Positions 1 to 9,418 of a stretch of DNA of 64,000 nt are shown piece after piece (within the stretch, counting starts at the first letter, position 1; each line of letters opens with the position of its first letter). Location of the stretch: positions 37,693,982 through 37,757,981 of the forward strand of contig OY804583.1 in NCBI GenBank assembly GCA_963680875.1. The letters are read 5' to 3'. The notes beneath the pieces are model-generated. The model was not told where the DNA came from, ran no database searches, and saw only the letters and a program-made list of their open reading frames with translations. The stretch comes from Bathymodiolus brooksi (Eukaryota > Mollusca > Bivalvia > Mytilida > Modiolidae). A program made the translations under genes and the position numbers.

Positions 1-392
1 CTGGGTTTAACTAGTTTTATTGACCTAAAGCTCCCCTCTTAGTGAAACACTGCGTTCATAGAAGTGCTTCCCACATGTGACTTCATTAAAAAGTGGCTGG
101 GTTTAACTAGTTTTATTGACCTAAAGCTCCCCTCTTAGTGAAACACTGCATTCATAGAAGTGCTTCCCACATGTGACTTCAATAAAAAGTGGCTGGGTTT
201 AACTAGTTTTATTGACCTAAAGCTCCACTCTTAGTGAAACACTGCATTCATAGAAGTGCTCTCCACATGTGACTTCAATAAAAAGTGGCTGGGTTTAAAT
301 AGTTTTATTGACCTAAAGCTCCCCTCTTATTGAAACACTGCATTCATAGAAGTGCTTCCCACATGTGACTTCAATAAAAAGTGGCTGGGTTT

Positions 393-400
393 AACTAGTT
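393..400. repeat. AACTAGTT palindrome, example
   Basis: An 8-bp perfect palindrome at monomer positions 9-16, near-invariant through the array. It contains ACTAGT, the SpeI recognition sequence, so a 96-bp ladder on digestion is predicted. It lies inside the spacer of the junction dyad and overlaps the start of its right arm. Rare losses include TTTAAATAG (293 and 1541), TTTATCTAG (1052, 25948, 27689), TTTAGCTAATTT (42777, 46046) and AACTAGGTT (34421). Confidence 0.9.
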
Positions 401-455
401 TTATTGACCTAAAGCTCCCCTCTTAGTGAAACACTGCATTCATAGAAGTGCTTCC

Positions 456-463
456 CACATGTG
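456..463. promoter_or_regulatory. CACATGTG palindrome (E-box-like), example
   Basis: An 8-bp perfect palindrome at monomer positions 72-79, conserved in the large majority of monomers. It contains CANNTG E-box cores of the class read by bHLH proteins, so the array could act as a sink for such a protein, but no binding is shown. Exceptions are CACATGCG (linked to type F in the right half), CACACGTG (four copies at 51-61 kb), CACTTGTG (10647), CATATGTG (36979) and CACATTTG (for example 12287 and 33617). Confidence 0.6.
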
Positions 464-466
464 ACT

Positions 467-503
467 TCAATAAAAAGTGGCTGGGTTTAACTAGTTTTAT
501 TGA
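467..503. repeat. Junction dyad: 9-bp inverted repeat across the monomer boundary (example)
   Basis: TCAATAAAA at monomer positions 83-91 is the exact reverse complement of TTTTATTGA at positions 15-23 of the next monomer, with a 19-base spacer. The pair recurs at essentially every junction, giving several hundred potential 9-bp stems. Type K monomers (TCATTAAAA) introduce one mismatch and type F (AATAACAAG) another, so stem strength varies between junctions in an HOR-specific pattern. Both arms contain AATAAA, one on each strand. Cruciform or hairpin formation is inference; the symmetry is directly visible. Confidence 0.9.
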
Positions 504-672
504 CCTAAAGCTCCCCTCCTAGTGAAACACTGCGTTCATAGAAGTGCTTCCCACATGTGACTTCAATAAAAAGTGGCTGGGTTTAACTAGTTTTATTGAC
601 CTAAAGCTGCCCTCTTAGTGAAACACTGCGTTCATAGAAGTGCTTCCCACATGTGACTTCAATAAAAAGTGG

Positions 673-769
673 CTGGGTTTAACTAGTTTTATTGACCTAA
701 AGCTCCCCTCTAGGTAAAACACTGTGTTCATAGAAGGTGCTTCCCACATGTGACTTCAATAAAAAGTGG
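673..769 (+). repeat. Type A monomer (97 bp, G insertion), first of about 30
   Basis: The type is defined by the linked block CTCTAGGTAAAACACTGTG and by GAAGGTGC with one extra G, which makes the monomer 97 bp. Its distinctive TAGGTAAAA lies at 711, 1959, 3112, 4169, 5419, 6380, 8110, 9168, 10802, 11763, 13493, 14550, 15897, 17627, 18588, 20318, 21375, 23201, 24258, 25411, 27141, 28871, 30987, 31949, 32719, 35697, 40504 and 43387. A variant with CTTAGTAAAA occurs near 38289 and 39444. None is seen from 43.5 kb to the right edge. The spacing of these copies (961, 1057, 1153, 1248, 1730 and more) is the clearest readout of HOR length. Confidence 0.92.
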
Positions 770-1248
770 CTGGGTTTAACTAGTTTTATTGACCTAAAGC
801 TCCCCTCTTAGTGAAACACTGCATTCATAGAAGTGCTTCCCACATGTGACTTCAATAAAAAGTGGCTGGGTTTAACTAGTTTTATTGACCTAAAGCTCCA
901 CTCTTAGTGAAACACTGCATTCATAGAAGTGCTTCCCACATGTGACTTCAATAAAAGTGGCTGGGTTTAACTAGTTTTATTGACCTAAAGCTGCCCTCTT
1001 AGTGAAACACTGAGTTCATAGAAGTGCTTCCCACATGTGACTTCAATAAAACGTGGCTGGGTTTATCTAGTTTTATTGACCTAAAGCTCCCCTCTTAGTG
1101 ATACACTGCATTCATAGAAGTGCTTCCCACATGTGACTTCAATAAAAAGTGGCTGGGTTTAACTAGTTTTATTGACCTAAAGCTCACCTCTTAGTGAAAC
1201 ACTGCATTCATAGAAGTGCTTCCCACATGTGACTTCAATAAAAAGTGG

Positions 1249-2305
1249 CTGGGTTTAACTAGTTTTATTGACCTAAAGCTCCCCTCTTAGTGAAACACTG
1301 CGTTCATAGAAGTGCTTCCCACATGTGACTTCATTAAAAAGTGGCTGGGTTTAACTAGTTTTATTGACCTAAAGCTCCCCTCTTAGTGAAACACTGCATT
1401 CATAGAAGTGCTTCCCACATGTGACTTCAATAAAAAGTGGCTGGGTTTAACTAGTTTTATTGACCTAAAGCTCCACTCTTAGTGAAACACTGCATTCATA
1501 GAAGTGCTCTCCACATGTGACTTCAATAAAAAGTGGCTGGGTTTAAATAGTTTTATTGACCTAAAGCTCCCCTCTTATTGAAACACTGCATTCATAGAAG
1601 TGCTTCCCACATGTGACTTCAATAAAAAGTGGCTGGGTTTAACTAGTTTTATTGACCTAAAGCTCCCCTCTTAGTGAAACACTGCATTCATAGAAGTGCT
1701 TCCCACATGTGACTTCAATAAAAAGTGGCTGGGTTTAACTAGTTTTATTGACCTAAAGCTCCCCTCCTAGTGAAACACTGCGTTCATAGAAGTGCTTCCC
1801 ACATGTGACTTCAATAAAAAGTGGCTGGGTTTAACTAGTTTTATTGACCTAAAGCTGCCCTCTTAGTGAAACACTGCGTTCATAGAAGTGCTTCCCACAT
1901 GTGACTTCAATAAAAAGTGGCTGGGTTTAACTAGTTTTATTGACCTAAAGCTCCCCTCTAGGTAAAACACTGTGTTCATAGAAGGTGCTTCCCACATGTG
2001 ACTTCAATAAAAAGTGGCTGGGTTTAACTAGTTTTATTGACCTAAAGCTCCCCTCTTAGTGAAACACTGCGTTCATAGAAGTGCTTCCCACATGTGACTT
2101 AAATAAAACGTGGCTGGGTTTAACTAGTTTTATTGACCTAAAGCTCCCCTCTTAGTGATACACTGCATTCATAGAAGTGCTTCCCACATGTGACTTCAAT
2201 AAAAAGTGGCTGGGTTTAACTAGTTTTATTGACCTAAAGCTCACCTCTTAGTGAAACACTGCATTCATAGAAGTGCTTCCCACATGTGACTTCAATATAA
2301 AGTGG
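1249..2305 (+). repeat. HOR copy 2 of the 11-13-mer family (11 monomers)
   Basis: This 1057-bp copy has the same order of types as the preceding block: K, GCA, CCACT with GCTCTCC, TTTAAATAG with CTTATTG, GCA, CCTAG, CTGCC, A, TTAAATAAAACG, M, CTCACC. Agreement with 1-1248 is almost complete up to about 2050. It then differs by loss of about two monomers. The shortest complete unit seen, it is the best guess at the ancestral 11-monomer HOR. Confidence 0.85.
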
Positions 2306-3458
2306 CTGGGTTTAACTAGTTTTATTGACCTAAAGCTCCCCTCTTAGTGAAACACTGCGTTCATAGAAGTGCTTACCACATGTGACTTCATTAAAAAGTG
2401 GCTGGGTTTAACTAGTTTTATTGACCTAAAGCTCCCCTCTTAGTGAAACACTGCATTCATAGAAGTGCTTACCACATGGGACTTCATTAAAAAGTGGCTG
2501 GGTTTAACTAGTTTTATTGACCTAAAGCTCCCCTCTTAGTGAAACACTGCATTCATAGAAGTGCTTCCCACATGTGACTTCAATAAAAAGTGGCTGGGTT
2601 TAACTAGTTTTATTGACCTAAAGCTCCCCTCTTATTGAAACACTGCATTCATAGAAGTGCTTCCCACATGTGACTTCAATAAAAAGTGGCTGGGTTTAAC
2701 TAGTTTTATTGACCTAAAGCTCCCCTCTTAGTGAAACACTGCATTCATAGAAGTGCTTCCCACATGTGACTTCAATAAAAAGTGGCTGGGTTTAACTAGT
2801 TTTATTGACCTAAAGCACCCCTCTTAGTGAAACACTGCGTTCATAGAAGTGCTTCCCACATGTGACTTCAATAAAAAGTGGCTGGGTTTAACTAGTTTTA
2901 TTGACCTAAAGCTGCCCTCTTAGTGAAACACTGCGTTCATAGAAGTGCTTCCCACATGTGACTTCAATAAAAAGTGGCTGGGTTTAACTAGTTTTATTGA
3001 CCTAAAGCTGCCCTCTTAGTGAAACACTGCGTTCATAGAAGTGCTTCCCACATGTGACTTCAATAAAAAGTGGCTGGGTTTAACTAGTTTTATTGACCTA
3101 AAGCTCCCCTCTAGGTAAAACACTGTGTTCATAGAAGGTGCTTCCCACATGTGACTTCAATAAAAAGTGGCTGGGTTTAACTAGTTTTATTGACCTAAAG
3201 CTCCCCTCTTAGTGAAACACTGCGTTCATAGAAGTGCTTCCCACATGTGACTTCAATAAAACGTGGCTGGGTTTAACTAGTTTTATTGACCTAAAGCTCC
3301 CCTCTTAGTGATACACTGCATTCATAGAAGTGCTTCCCACATGTGACTTCAATAAAAAGTGGCTGGGTTTAACTAGTTTTATTGACCTAAAGCTCACCTC
3401 TTAGTGAAACACTGCATTCATAGAAGTGCTTCCCACATGTGACTTCAATAAAAAGTGG
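2306..3458 (+). repeat. HOR copy 3 of the 11-13-mer family (12 monomers)
   Basis: This 1153-bp copy of the same HOR starts with a K-like monomer carrying GCTTACCAC (2371) and a second GCTTACCACATGGG monomer. It replaces the CCTAG type by a CACCCC type (2814) and has two adjacent CTGCCC monomers where copies 1 and 2 have one. The extra CTGCCC monomer accounts for the 96-bp increase over the 11-mer. Confidence 0.8.
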
Positions 3459-4900
3459 CTGGGTTTAACTAGTTTTATTGACCTAAAGCTCCCCTCTTAG
3501 TGAAACACTGCGTTCATAGAAGTGCTTCCCACATGTGACTTCATTAAAAAGTGGCTGGGTTTAACTAGTTTTATTGACCTAAAGCTCCCCTCTTAGTGAA
3601 ACACTGCATTCATAGAAGTGCTTCCCACATGTGACTTCAATAAAAAGTGGCTGGGTTTAACTAGTTTTATTGACCTAAAGCTCCACTCTTAGTGAAACAC
3701 TGCATTCATAGAAGTGCTTCCCACATGTGACTTCAATAAAAAGTGGCTGGGTTTAACTAGTTTTATTGACCTAAAGCTCCCCTCTTATTGAAACACTGCA
3801 TTCATAGAAGTGCTTCCCACATGTGACTTCAATAAAAAGTGGCTGGGTTTAACTAGTTTTATTGACCTAAAGCTCCCCTCTTAGTGAAACACTGCATTCA
3901 TAGAAGTGCTTCCCACATGTGACTTCAATAAAAAGTGGCTGGGTTTAACTAGTTTTATTGACCTAAAGCTCCCCTCCTAGTGAAACACTGCGTTCATAGA
4001 AGTGCTTCCCACATGTGACTTCAATAAAAAGTGGCTGGGTTTAACTAGTTTTATTGACCTAAAGCTGCCCTCTTAGTGAAACACTGCGTTCATAGAAGTG
4101 CTTCCCACATGTGACTTCAATAAAAAGTGGCTGGGTTTAACTAGTTTTATTGACCTAAAGCTCCCCTCTAGGTAAAACACTGTGTTCATAGAAGGTGCTT
4201 CCCACATGTGACTTCAATAAAAAGTGGCTGGGTTTAACTAGTTTTATTGACCTAAAGCTCCCCTCTTAGTGAAACACTGCGTTCATAGAAGTGCTTCCCA
4301 CATGTGACTTAAATAAAACGTGGCTGGGTTTAACTAGTTTTATTGACCTAAAGCTCCCCTCTTAGTGATACACTGCATTCATTGAAGTGCTTCCCACATG
4401 TGACTTCAATAAAAAGTGGCTGGGTTTAACTAGTTTTATTGACCTAAAGCTCCCCTCTTAGTGAAACACTGCATTCATAGAAGTGCTTCCCACATGTGAC
4501 TTCAATAAAAAGTGGCTGGGTTTAACTAGTTTTATTGACCTAAAGCTCCCCTCTTAGTGAAACACTGCGTTCATAGAAGTGTTTCCCACATGTGACTTCA
4601 TTAAAAAGTGGCTGGGTTTAACTAGTTTTATTGACCTAAAGCTCCCCTCTTAGTGAAACACTGCGTTCATAGAAGTGCTTCCCACATGTGACTTCAATAA
4701 AAAGTGGCTGGGTTTAACTAGTTTTATTGACCTAAACCTCCCCTCTTATTGAAACACTGCATTCATAGAAGTGCTTCCCACATGTGACTTCAATAAAAGG
4801 TGGCTGGGTTTAACTAGTTTTATTGACCTAAAAGTTCCCCTCTAGGTGAAACACTGCATTCATAGAAGTGCTTCCCACATGTGACTTCAATAAAAAGTGG
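2594..4900 (+). repeat. 24-mer block, left copy (2307 bp)
   Basis: A run of 24 monomers that recurs immediately downstream at 4901-7111. Paired markers: CACCCC at 2814 and 5121, type A at 3112 and 5419, type A at 4169 and 6380, CATTGAAG near 4381 and 6592, AAACCTCCCC near 4734 and 6945, and AAAAGTTCCCC at 4830 and 7041. The block ends with a type-B monomer. It overlaps HOR copies 3 and 4 because it arose as a duplication of two consecutive smaller HORs. Confidence 0.85.
4804..4900 (+). repeat. Type B monomer (97 bp, CTAAAAG insertion), example
   Basis: An extra A after CCTAAA (monomer 27-30) makes this monomer 97 bp; it is usually followed by CTCTAGGTGAAACACTGCA. Roughly 45 copies occur from 4.8 kb onward (for example near 7041, 9830, 12516, 16656, 19345, 22230, 29531, 34052, 48660, 57988 and 63080). 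It typically follows a CTTATTG monomer ending in AAAAGGTGG and precedes a type-D monomer (AAAGCACCCC). This fixed order of three or four types is a mobile module inside many different HORs. Confidence 0.88.
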
Positions 4901-7111
4901 CTGGGTTTAACTAGTTTTATTGACCTAAAGCTCCCCTCTTATTGAAACACTGCATTCATAGAAGTGCTTCCCACATGTGACTTCAATAAAAAGTGGCTGG
5001 GTTTAACTAGTTTTATTGACCTAAAGCTCCCCTCTTAGTGAAACACTGCATTCATAGAAGTGCTTCCCACATGTGACTTCAATAAAAAGTGGCTGGGTTT
5101 AACTAGTTTTATTGACCTAAAGCACCCCTCTTAGTGAAACACTGCGTTCATAGAAGTGCTTCCCACATGTGACTTCAATAAAAAGTGGCTGGGTTTAACT
5201 AGTTTTATTGACCTAAAGCTGCCCTCTTAGTGAAACACTGCGTTCATAGAAGTGCTTCCCACATGTGACTTCAATAAAAAGTGGCTGGGTTTAACTAGTT
5301 TTATTGACCTAAAGCTGCCCTCTTAGTGAAACACTGCGTTCATAGAAGTGCTTCCCACATGTGACTTCAATAAAAAGTGGCTGGGTTTAACTAGTTTTAT
5401 TGACCTAAAGCTCCCCTCTAGGTAAAACACTGTGTTCATAGAAGGTGCTTCCCACATGTGACTTCAATAAAAAGTGGCTGGGTTTAACTAGTTTTATTGA
5501 CCTAAAGCTCCCCTCTTAGTGAAACACTGCGTTCATAGAAGTGCTTCCCACATGTGACTTCAATAAAACGTGGCTGGGTTTAACTAGTTTTATTGACCTA
5601 AAGCTCCCCTCTTAGTGATACACTGCATTCATAGAAGTGCTTCCCACATGTGACTTCAATAAAAAGTGGCTGGGTTTAACTAGTTTTATTGACCTAAAGC
5701 TCACCTCTTAGTGAAACACTGCATTCATAGAAGTGCTTCCCACATGTGACTTCAATAAAAAGTGGCTGGGTTTAACTAGTTTTATTGACCTAAAGCTCCC
5801 CTCTTAGTGAAACACTGCGTTCATAGAAGTGCTTCCCACATGTGACTTCATTAAAAAGTGGCTGGGTTTAACTAGTTTTATTGACCTAAAGCTCCCCTCT
5901 TAGTGAAACACTGCATTCATAGAAGTGCTTCCCACATGTGACTTCAATAAAAAGTGGCTGGGTTTAACTAGTTTTATTGACCTAAAGCTCCACTCTTAGT
6001 GAAACACTGCATTCATAGAAGTGCTTCCCACATGTGACTTCAATAAAAAGTGGCTGGGTTTAACTAGTTTTATTGACCTAAAGCTCCCCTCTTATTGAAA
6101 CACTGCATTCATAGAAGTGCTTCCCACATGTGACTTCAATAAAAAGTGGCTGGGTTTAACTAGTTTTATTGACCTAAAGCTCCCCTCTTAGTGAAACACT
6201 GCGTTCATAGAAGTGCTTCCCACATGTGACTTCAATAAAAAGTGGCTGGGTTTAACTAGTTTTATTGACCTAAAGCTGCCCTCTTAGTGAAACACTGCGT
6301 TCATAGAAGTGCTTCCCACATGTGACTTCAATAAAAAGTGGCTGGGTTTAACTAGTTTTATTGACCTAAAGCTCCCCTCTAGGTAAAACACTGTGTTCAT
6401 AGAAGGTGCTTCCCACATGTGACTTCAATAAAAAGTGGCTGGGTTTAACTAGTTTTATTGACCTAAAGCTCCCCTCTTAGTGAAACACTGCGTTCATAGA
6501 AGTGCTTCCCACATGTGACTTAAATAAAACGTGGCTGGGTTTAACTAGTTTTATTGACCTAAAGCTCCCCTCTTAGTGATACACTGCATTCATTGAAGTG
6601 CTTCCCACATGTGACTTCAATAAAAAGTGGCTGGGTTTAACTAGTTTTATTGACCTAAAGCTCCCCTCTTAGTGAAACACTGCATTCATAGAAGTGCTTC
6701 CCACATGTGACTTCAATAAAAAGTGGCTGGGTTTAACTAGTTTTATTGACCTAAAGCTCCCCTCTTAGTGAAACACTGCGTTCATAGAAGTGTTTCCCAC
6801 ATGTGACTTCATTAAAAAGTGGCTGGGTTTAACTAGTTTTATTGACCTAAAGCTCCCCTCTTAGTGAAACACTGCGTTCATAGAAGTGCTTCCCACATGT
6901 GACTTCAATAAAAAGTGGCTGGGTTTAACTAGTTTTATTGACCTAAACCTCCCCTCTTATTGAAACACTGCATTCATAGAAGTGCTTCCCACATGTGACT
7001 TCAATAAAAGGTGGCTGGGTTTAACTAGTTTTATTGACCTAAAAGTTCCCCTCTAGGTGAAACACTGCATTCATAGAAGTGCTTCCCACATGTGACTTCA
7101 ATAAAAAGTGG
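4901..7111 (+). repeat. 24-mer block, right copy (one monomer shorter, 2211 bp)
   Basis: Tandem duplicate of 2594-4900. The offset is 2307 bp at its left end and 2211 bp after about 6150, a difference of exactly one monomer. The loss is at the junction near 6150-6245. There one GCG monomer with CCCCTCTTAG replaces the pair GCA (CTCTTAG) plus GCG (CTCCTAG) of the left copy, as expected from unequal exchange between adjacent monomers. Confidence 0.82.
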
Positions 7112-8456
7112 CTGGGTTTAACTAGTTTTATTGACCTAAAGCACCCCTCTTAGTGAAACACTGCGTTCATAGAAGTGCTTCCCACATGTGACTTCAATAA
7201 AAAGTGGCTGGGTTTAACTAGTTTTATTGACCTAAAGCTCCCCTCTTAATGAAACACTGCATTCATAGAAGTGCTTCCCACATGTGACTTCAATAAAAAG
7301 TGGCTGGGTTTAACTAGTTTTATTAGCCTAAAGCTCCCCTCTTAGTGAAACACTGCGTTCATAGAAGTGCTTCCCACATGTGATTTCAATAAAAAGTGGC
7401 TGGGTTTAACTAGTTTTATTGACCTAAAGCTGCCCTATTAGTGAAACACTGCGTTCATAGAAGTGCTTCCCACATGTGACTTCAATAACAAGTGGCTGGG
7501 TTTAACTAGTTTTATTGACCTAAAGCTCCCCTCTTAGTGAAGCACTGCGTTCATAGAAGTGCTTCCCACATGTGACTTCAATAAAAAGTGGCTGGGTTTA
7601 ACTAGTTTTATTGACCTAAAGCTTCCCTCTTAGTCAAACACTGCGTTCATAGAAGTGCTCTCCACATGTGACTTCAATAAAAAGTGGCTGGGTTTAACTA
7701 GTTTTATTGACCTAAAGCTCCCCTCTTAGTGAAACACTGCGTTCATAGAAGTGCTTCCCACATGTGACTTCAATAAAAAGTGGCTGGGTTTAACTAGTTT
7801 TATTGACCTAAAGCTCCCCTCTTAGTGAAACACTGCATTCATAGAAGTGCTTCCCACATGTGACTTCAATAAAAAGTGGCTGGGTTTAACTAGTTTTATT
7901 GACCTAAAGCTCCCCTCTTAGTGAAGCACTGCGTTCATAGAAGTGCTTCCCACATGTGACTTCAATAAAAAGTGGCTGGGTTTAACTAGTTTTATTGACC
8001 TAAAGCTGCCCTCATAGTGAAACACTGCATTCTTAGAAGTGTTTCCCACATGTGACTTCAATAAAAAGTGGCTGGGTTTAACTAGTTTTATTGACCTAAA
8101 GCTCCCCTCTAGGTAAAACACTCTCTTCATAGAAGGTGCTTCCCACATGTGACTTCAATAAAAAGTGGATGGGTTTAACTAGTTTTATTGACCTAAAGCT
8201 CCCCTCTTAGTGAAACACTGCGTTCATAGAAGTGCTTCCCACATGTGACTTAAATAAAACGTGGCTGGGTTTAACTAGTTTTATTGACCTAAAGCTCCCC
8301 TCTTAGTGATACACTGCATTCATAGAAGTGCTTCCCACATGTGACTTCATTAAAAAGTGGCTGGGTTTAACTAGTTTTATTGACCTAAAGCTCCCCTCTT
8401 AGTGAAACACTGCATTCATAGAAGTGCTTCCCACATGTGACTTTAATAAAAAGTGG
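6150..8456 (+). repeat. Interspersed block X, left copy (2307 bp)
   Basis: This block is repeated 20761 bp away at 26911-29217. Shared markers at constant offset include type A at 6380 and 27141, CATTGAAG, AAACCTCCCC, type B, CTCTTAATG, ATTAGCC at 7322 and 28083, TGATTTCAAT, AATAACAAG, GAAGCACTG, CTTAGTCAAAC with GCTCTCCAC, CTCATAGTG with GCATTCTTAG, and the unusual type A with ACTCTCTTC at 8110 and 28871. Differences between the copies are few. The right edge is sharp: the next monomers (8457 and 29218) are of different types. Confidence 0.85.
7539..7565. repeat. Central dyad, perfect form in a type-G monomer
   Basis: GAAGCACT (monomer 44-51) and AGTGCTTC (63-70) form a perfect 8-bp inverted repeat with an 11-base spacer. 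In the consensus monomer the left arm is GAAACACT, leaving a single mismatch at position 47. The type-G substitution A47G therefore completes the dyad. Type G recurs near 26575, 28303, 35126, 37624, 41758, 45505, 46178, 49157 and onward, usually one monomer after a type-F copy. The role is unknown; the symmetry is plain in the sequence. Confidence 0.85.
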
Positions 8457-9269
8457 CTGGGTTTAACTAGTTTTATTGACTTAAAGCACCCCTCTTAGTG
8501 AAACACTGCGTTCATAGAAGTGCTTCCCACATGTGACTTCAATAAAAAGTGGCTGGGTTTAACTAGTTTTATTGACCTAAAGCTCCCCTCTTAGTGAAAC
8601 ACTGCGTTCATAGAAGTGCTTCCCACATGTGACTTCAATAAAAAGTGGCTGGGTTTAACTAGTTGTATTGACCTAAAACTCCCCTCTAGGTGAAACAATG
8701 CATTCATAGAAGTGCTTCCCACATGTGACTTCAATAAAAAGTGGCTGGGATTAACTAGTTTTATTGACCTAAAGCTCCACTCTTAGTGAAACACTGCATT
8801 CATAGAAGTGCTTCCCACATGTGACTTCAATAAAAAAGTGGCTGGGTTTAACTAGTTTTATTGACCTAAAGCTCCCCTCTTAGTGAAACACTGCATTCAT
8901 AGAAGTGCTTCCCACATGTGACTTCAATAAAAAGTGGCTGGGTTTAACTAGTTTTATTGACCTAAAGCTCCCCTCTTAGTGAAACACTGCGTTCATAGAA
9001 GTGCTTCCCACATGTGACTTCAATAAAAAGTGGCTGGGTTTAACTAGTTTTATTGACCTAAAGCTGCCCTCATAGTGAAACACTGCATTCATAGAAGTGC
9101 TTCCCACATGTGACTTCAATAAAAAGTGGCTGGGTTTAACTAGTTTTATTGACCTAAAGCTCCCCTCTAGGTAAAACACTGTGTTCATAGAAGGTGCTTC
9201 CCACATGTGACTTCAATAAAAAGTGGCTGGGTTTAACTAGTTTTATTGACCTAAAGCTCCCCTCTTAGT

Positions 9270-9296
9270 GAAACACTTCGTTCATAGAAGTGCTTC
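9270..9296. repeat. Central dyad, extended form in a type-L monomer
   Basis: Where the consensus GC at positions 52-53 is replaced by TC (AAACACTTCG), the arms grow inward to 10 bp. GAAACACTTC (44-53) pairs with GAAGTGCTTC (61-70) around a 7-base spacer, with only the position 47:67 mismatch remaining. Type L recurs, for example near 11867, 15997, 18693, 31093, 32046, 32825, 35803, 38399, 39551, 40610, 43493 and 48006. Most copies also carry TTAAATAAAAGG in place of TTCAATAAAAAG at the 3' end, so the two changes are linked. Confidence 0.85.
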
Positions 9297-9418
9297 CCAC
9301 ATGTGACTTCAATAAAAAGTGGCTGGGTTTAACTAGTTTTATTGACCTAAAGCTCCCCTCTTAGTGAAACACTGCGTTCATAGAAGTGCTTCCCACATGT
9401 GACTTCATTAAAAAGTGG

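Larger units (their letters stand above)
385..480 (+). repeat. Reference monomer (consensus-like, 96 bp)
   Basis: This copy matches the most common base at nearly every position and serves as the coordinate frame for all monomer positions given here (1 = C of CTGGGTTTAA). Landmarks: AACTAGTT at 9-16, TTTTATTGA at 15-23, CCCCTCTTAG at 33-42, the polymorphic site GCATTC or GCGTTC at 52-57, AGTGCTTC at 63-70, CACATGTG at 72-79, TCAATAAAA at 83-91 and GTGG at 93-96. The phase is arbitrary because the array has no visible end. Variation is concentrated at positions 30-34 (CTCCC, CACCC, CTGCC, TTCCC, CCACT), 38-45, 52-54 and 85-93; the intervening stretches are nearly invariant. Confidence 0.95.
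1..1248 (+). repeat. HOR copy 1 of the 11-13-mer family (13 monomers)
   Basis: Thirteen monomers spanning 1248 bp begin with GCG/CATTAAAA (type K). They continue through CTCCACTC, CTTATTG and CTGCCC types, type A (673-769), a TGATACAC copy (type M) and a CTCACCTC copy. The same order restarts at 1249. The rare TTTAAATAG change at 293 reappears at 1541, exactly 1248 bp later, together with the adjacent GCTCTCCAC change. Relative to its neighbours this copy has about two extra monomers after type A, including a 95-bp monomer (AATAAAAGTGG near 955). Confidence 0.85.

Noticed and set aside
387..393. GGGTTTA in each monomer as plant-type telomeric repeat
   Set aside because: Only one 7-base match per 96-bp unit, with no tandem GGGTTTA. 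A chance match is sufficient.
385..480. RNA polymerase III promoter or tRNA-derived (SINE-like) monomer
   Set aside because: No convincing A box and no B-box GGTTCGANTCC were found; the GCGTTCATAG stretch does not fit.
7918..8148. Five minus-strand open frames of 76 codons (7918-8148, 8976-9206, 15705-15935, 28679-28909, 31757-31987)
   Set aside because: They are by-products of satellite variation. In this frame the monomer normally carries TAA at the complement of CTTAGTG. A CTCATAGTG monomer (TAA to TAT) lying next to a type-A monomer (TACCTAGAG) removes two stops at once, and all five frames fall at exactly that combination. The 96-bp length keeps the frame, so the product merely repeats the monomer. 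The 38.2 and 39.3 kb copies, whose type-A variant keeps TAA, have no such frame.
9276..9292. CENP-B box in CTTCGTTCATAGAAGTG of type-L monomers
   Set aside because: Only the TTCG start matches. The required central A and the CGGG end of the CENP-B recognition core (NTTCGNNNNANNCGGGN) are absent.
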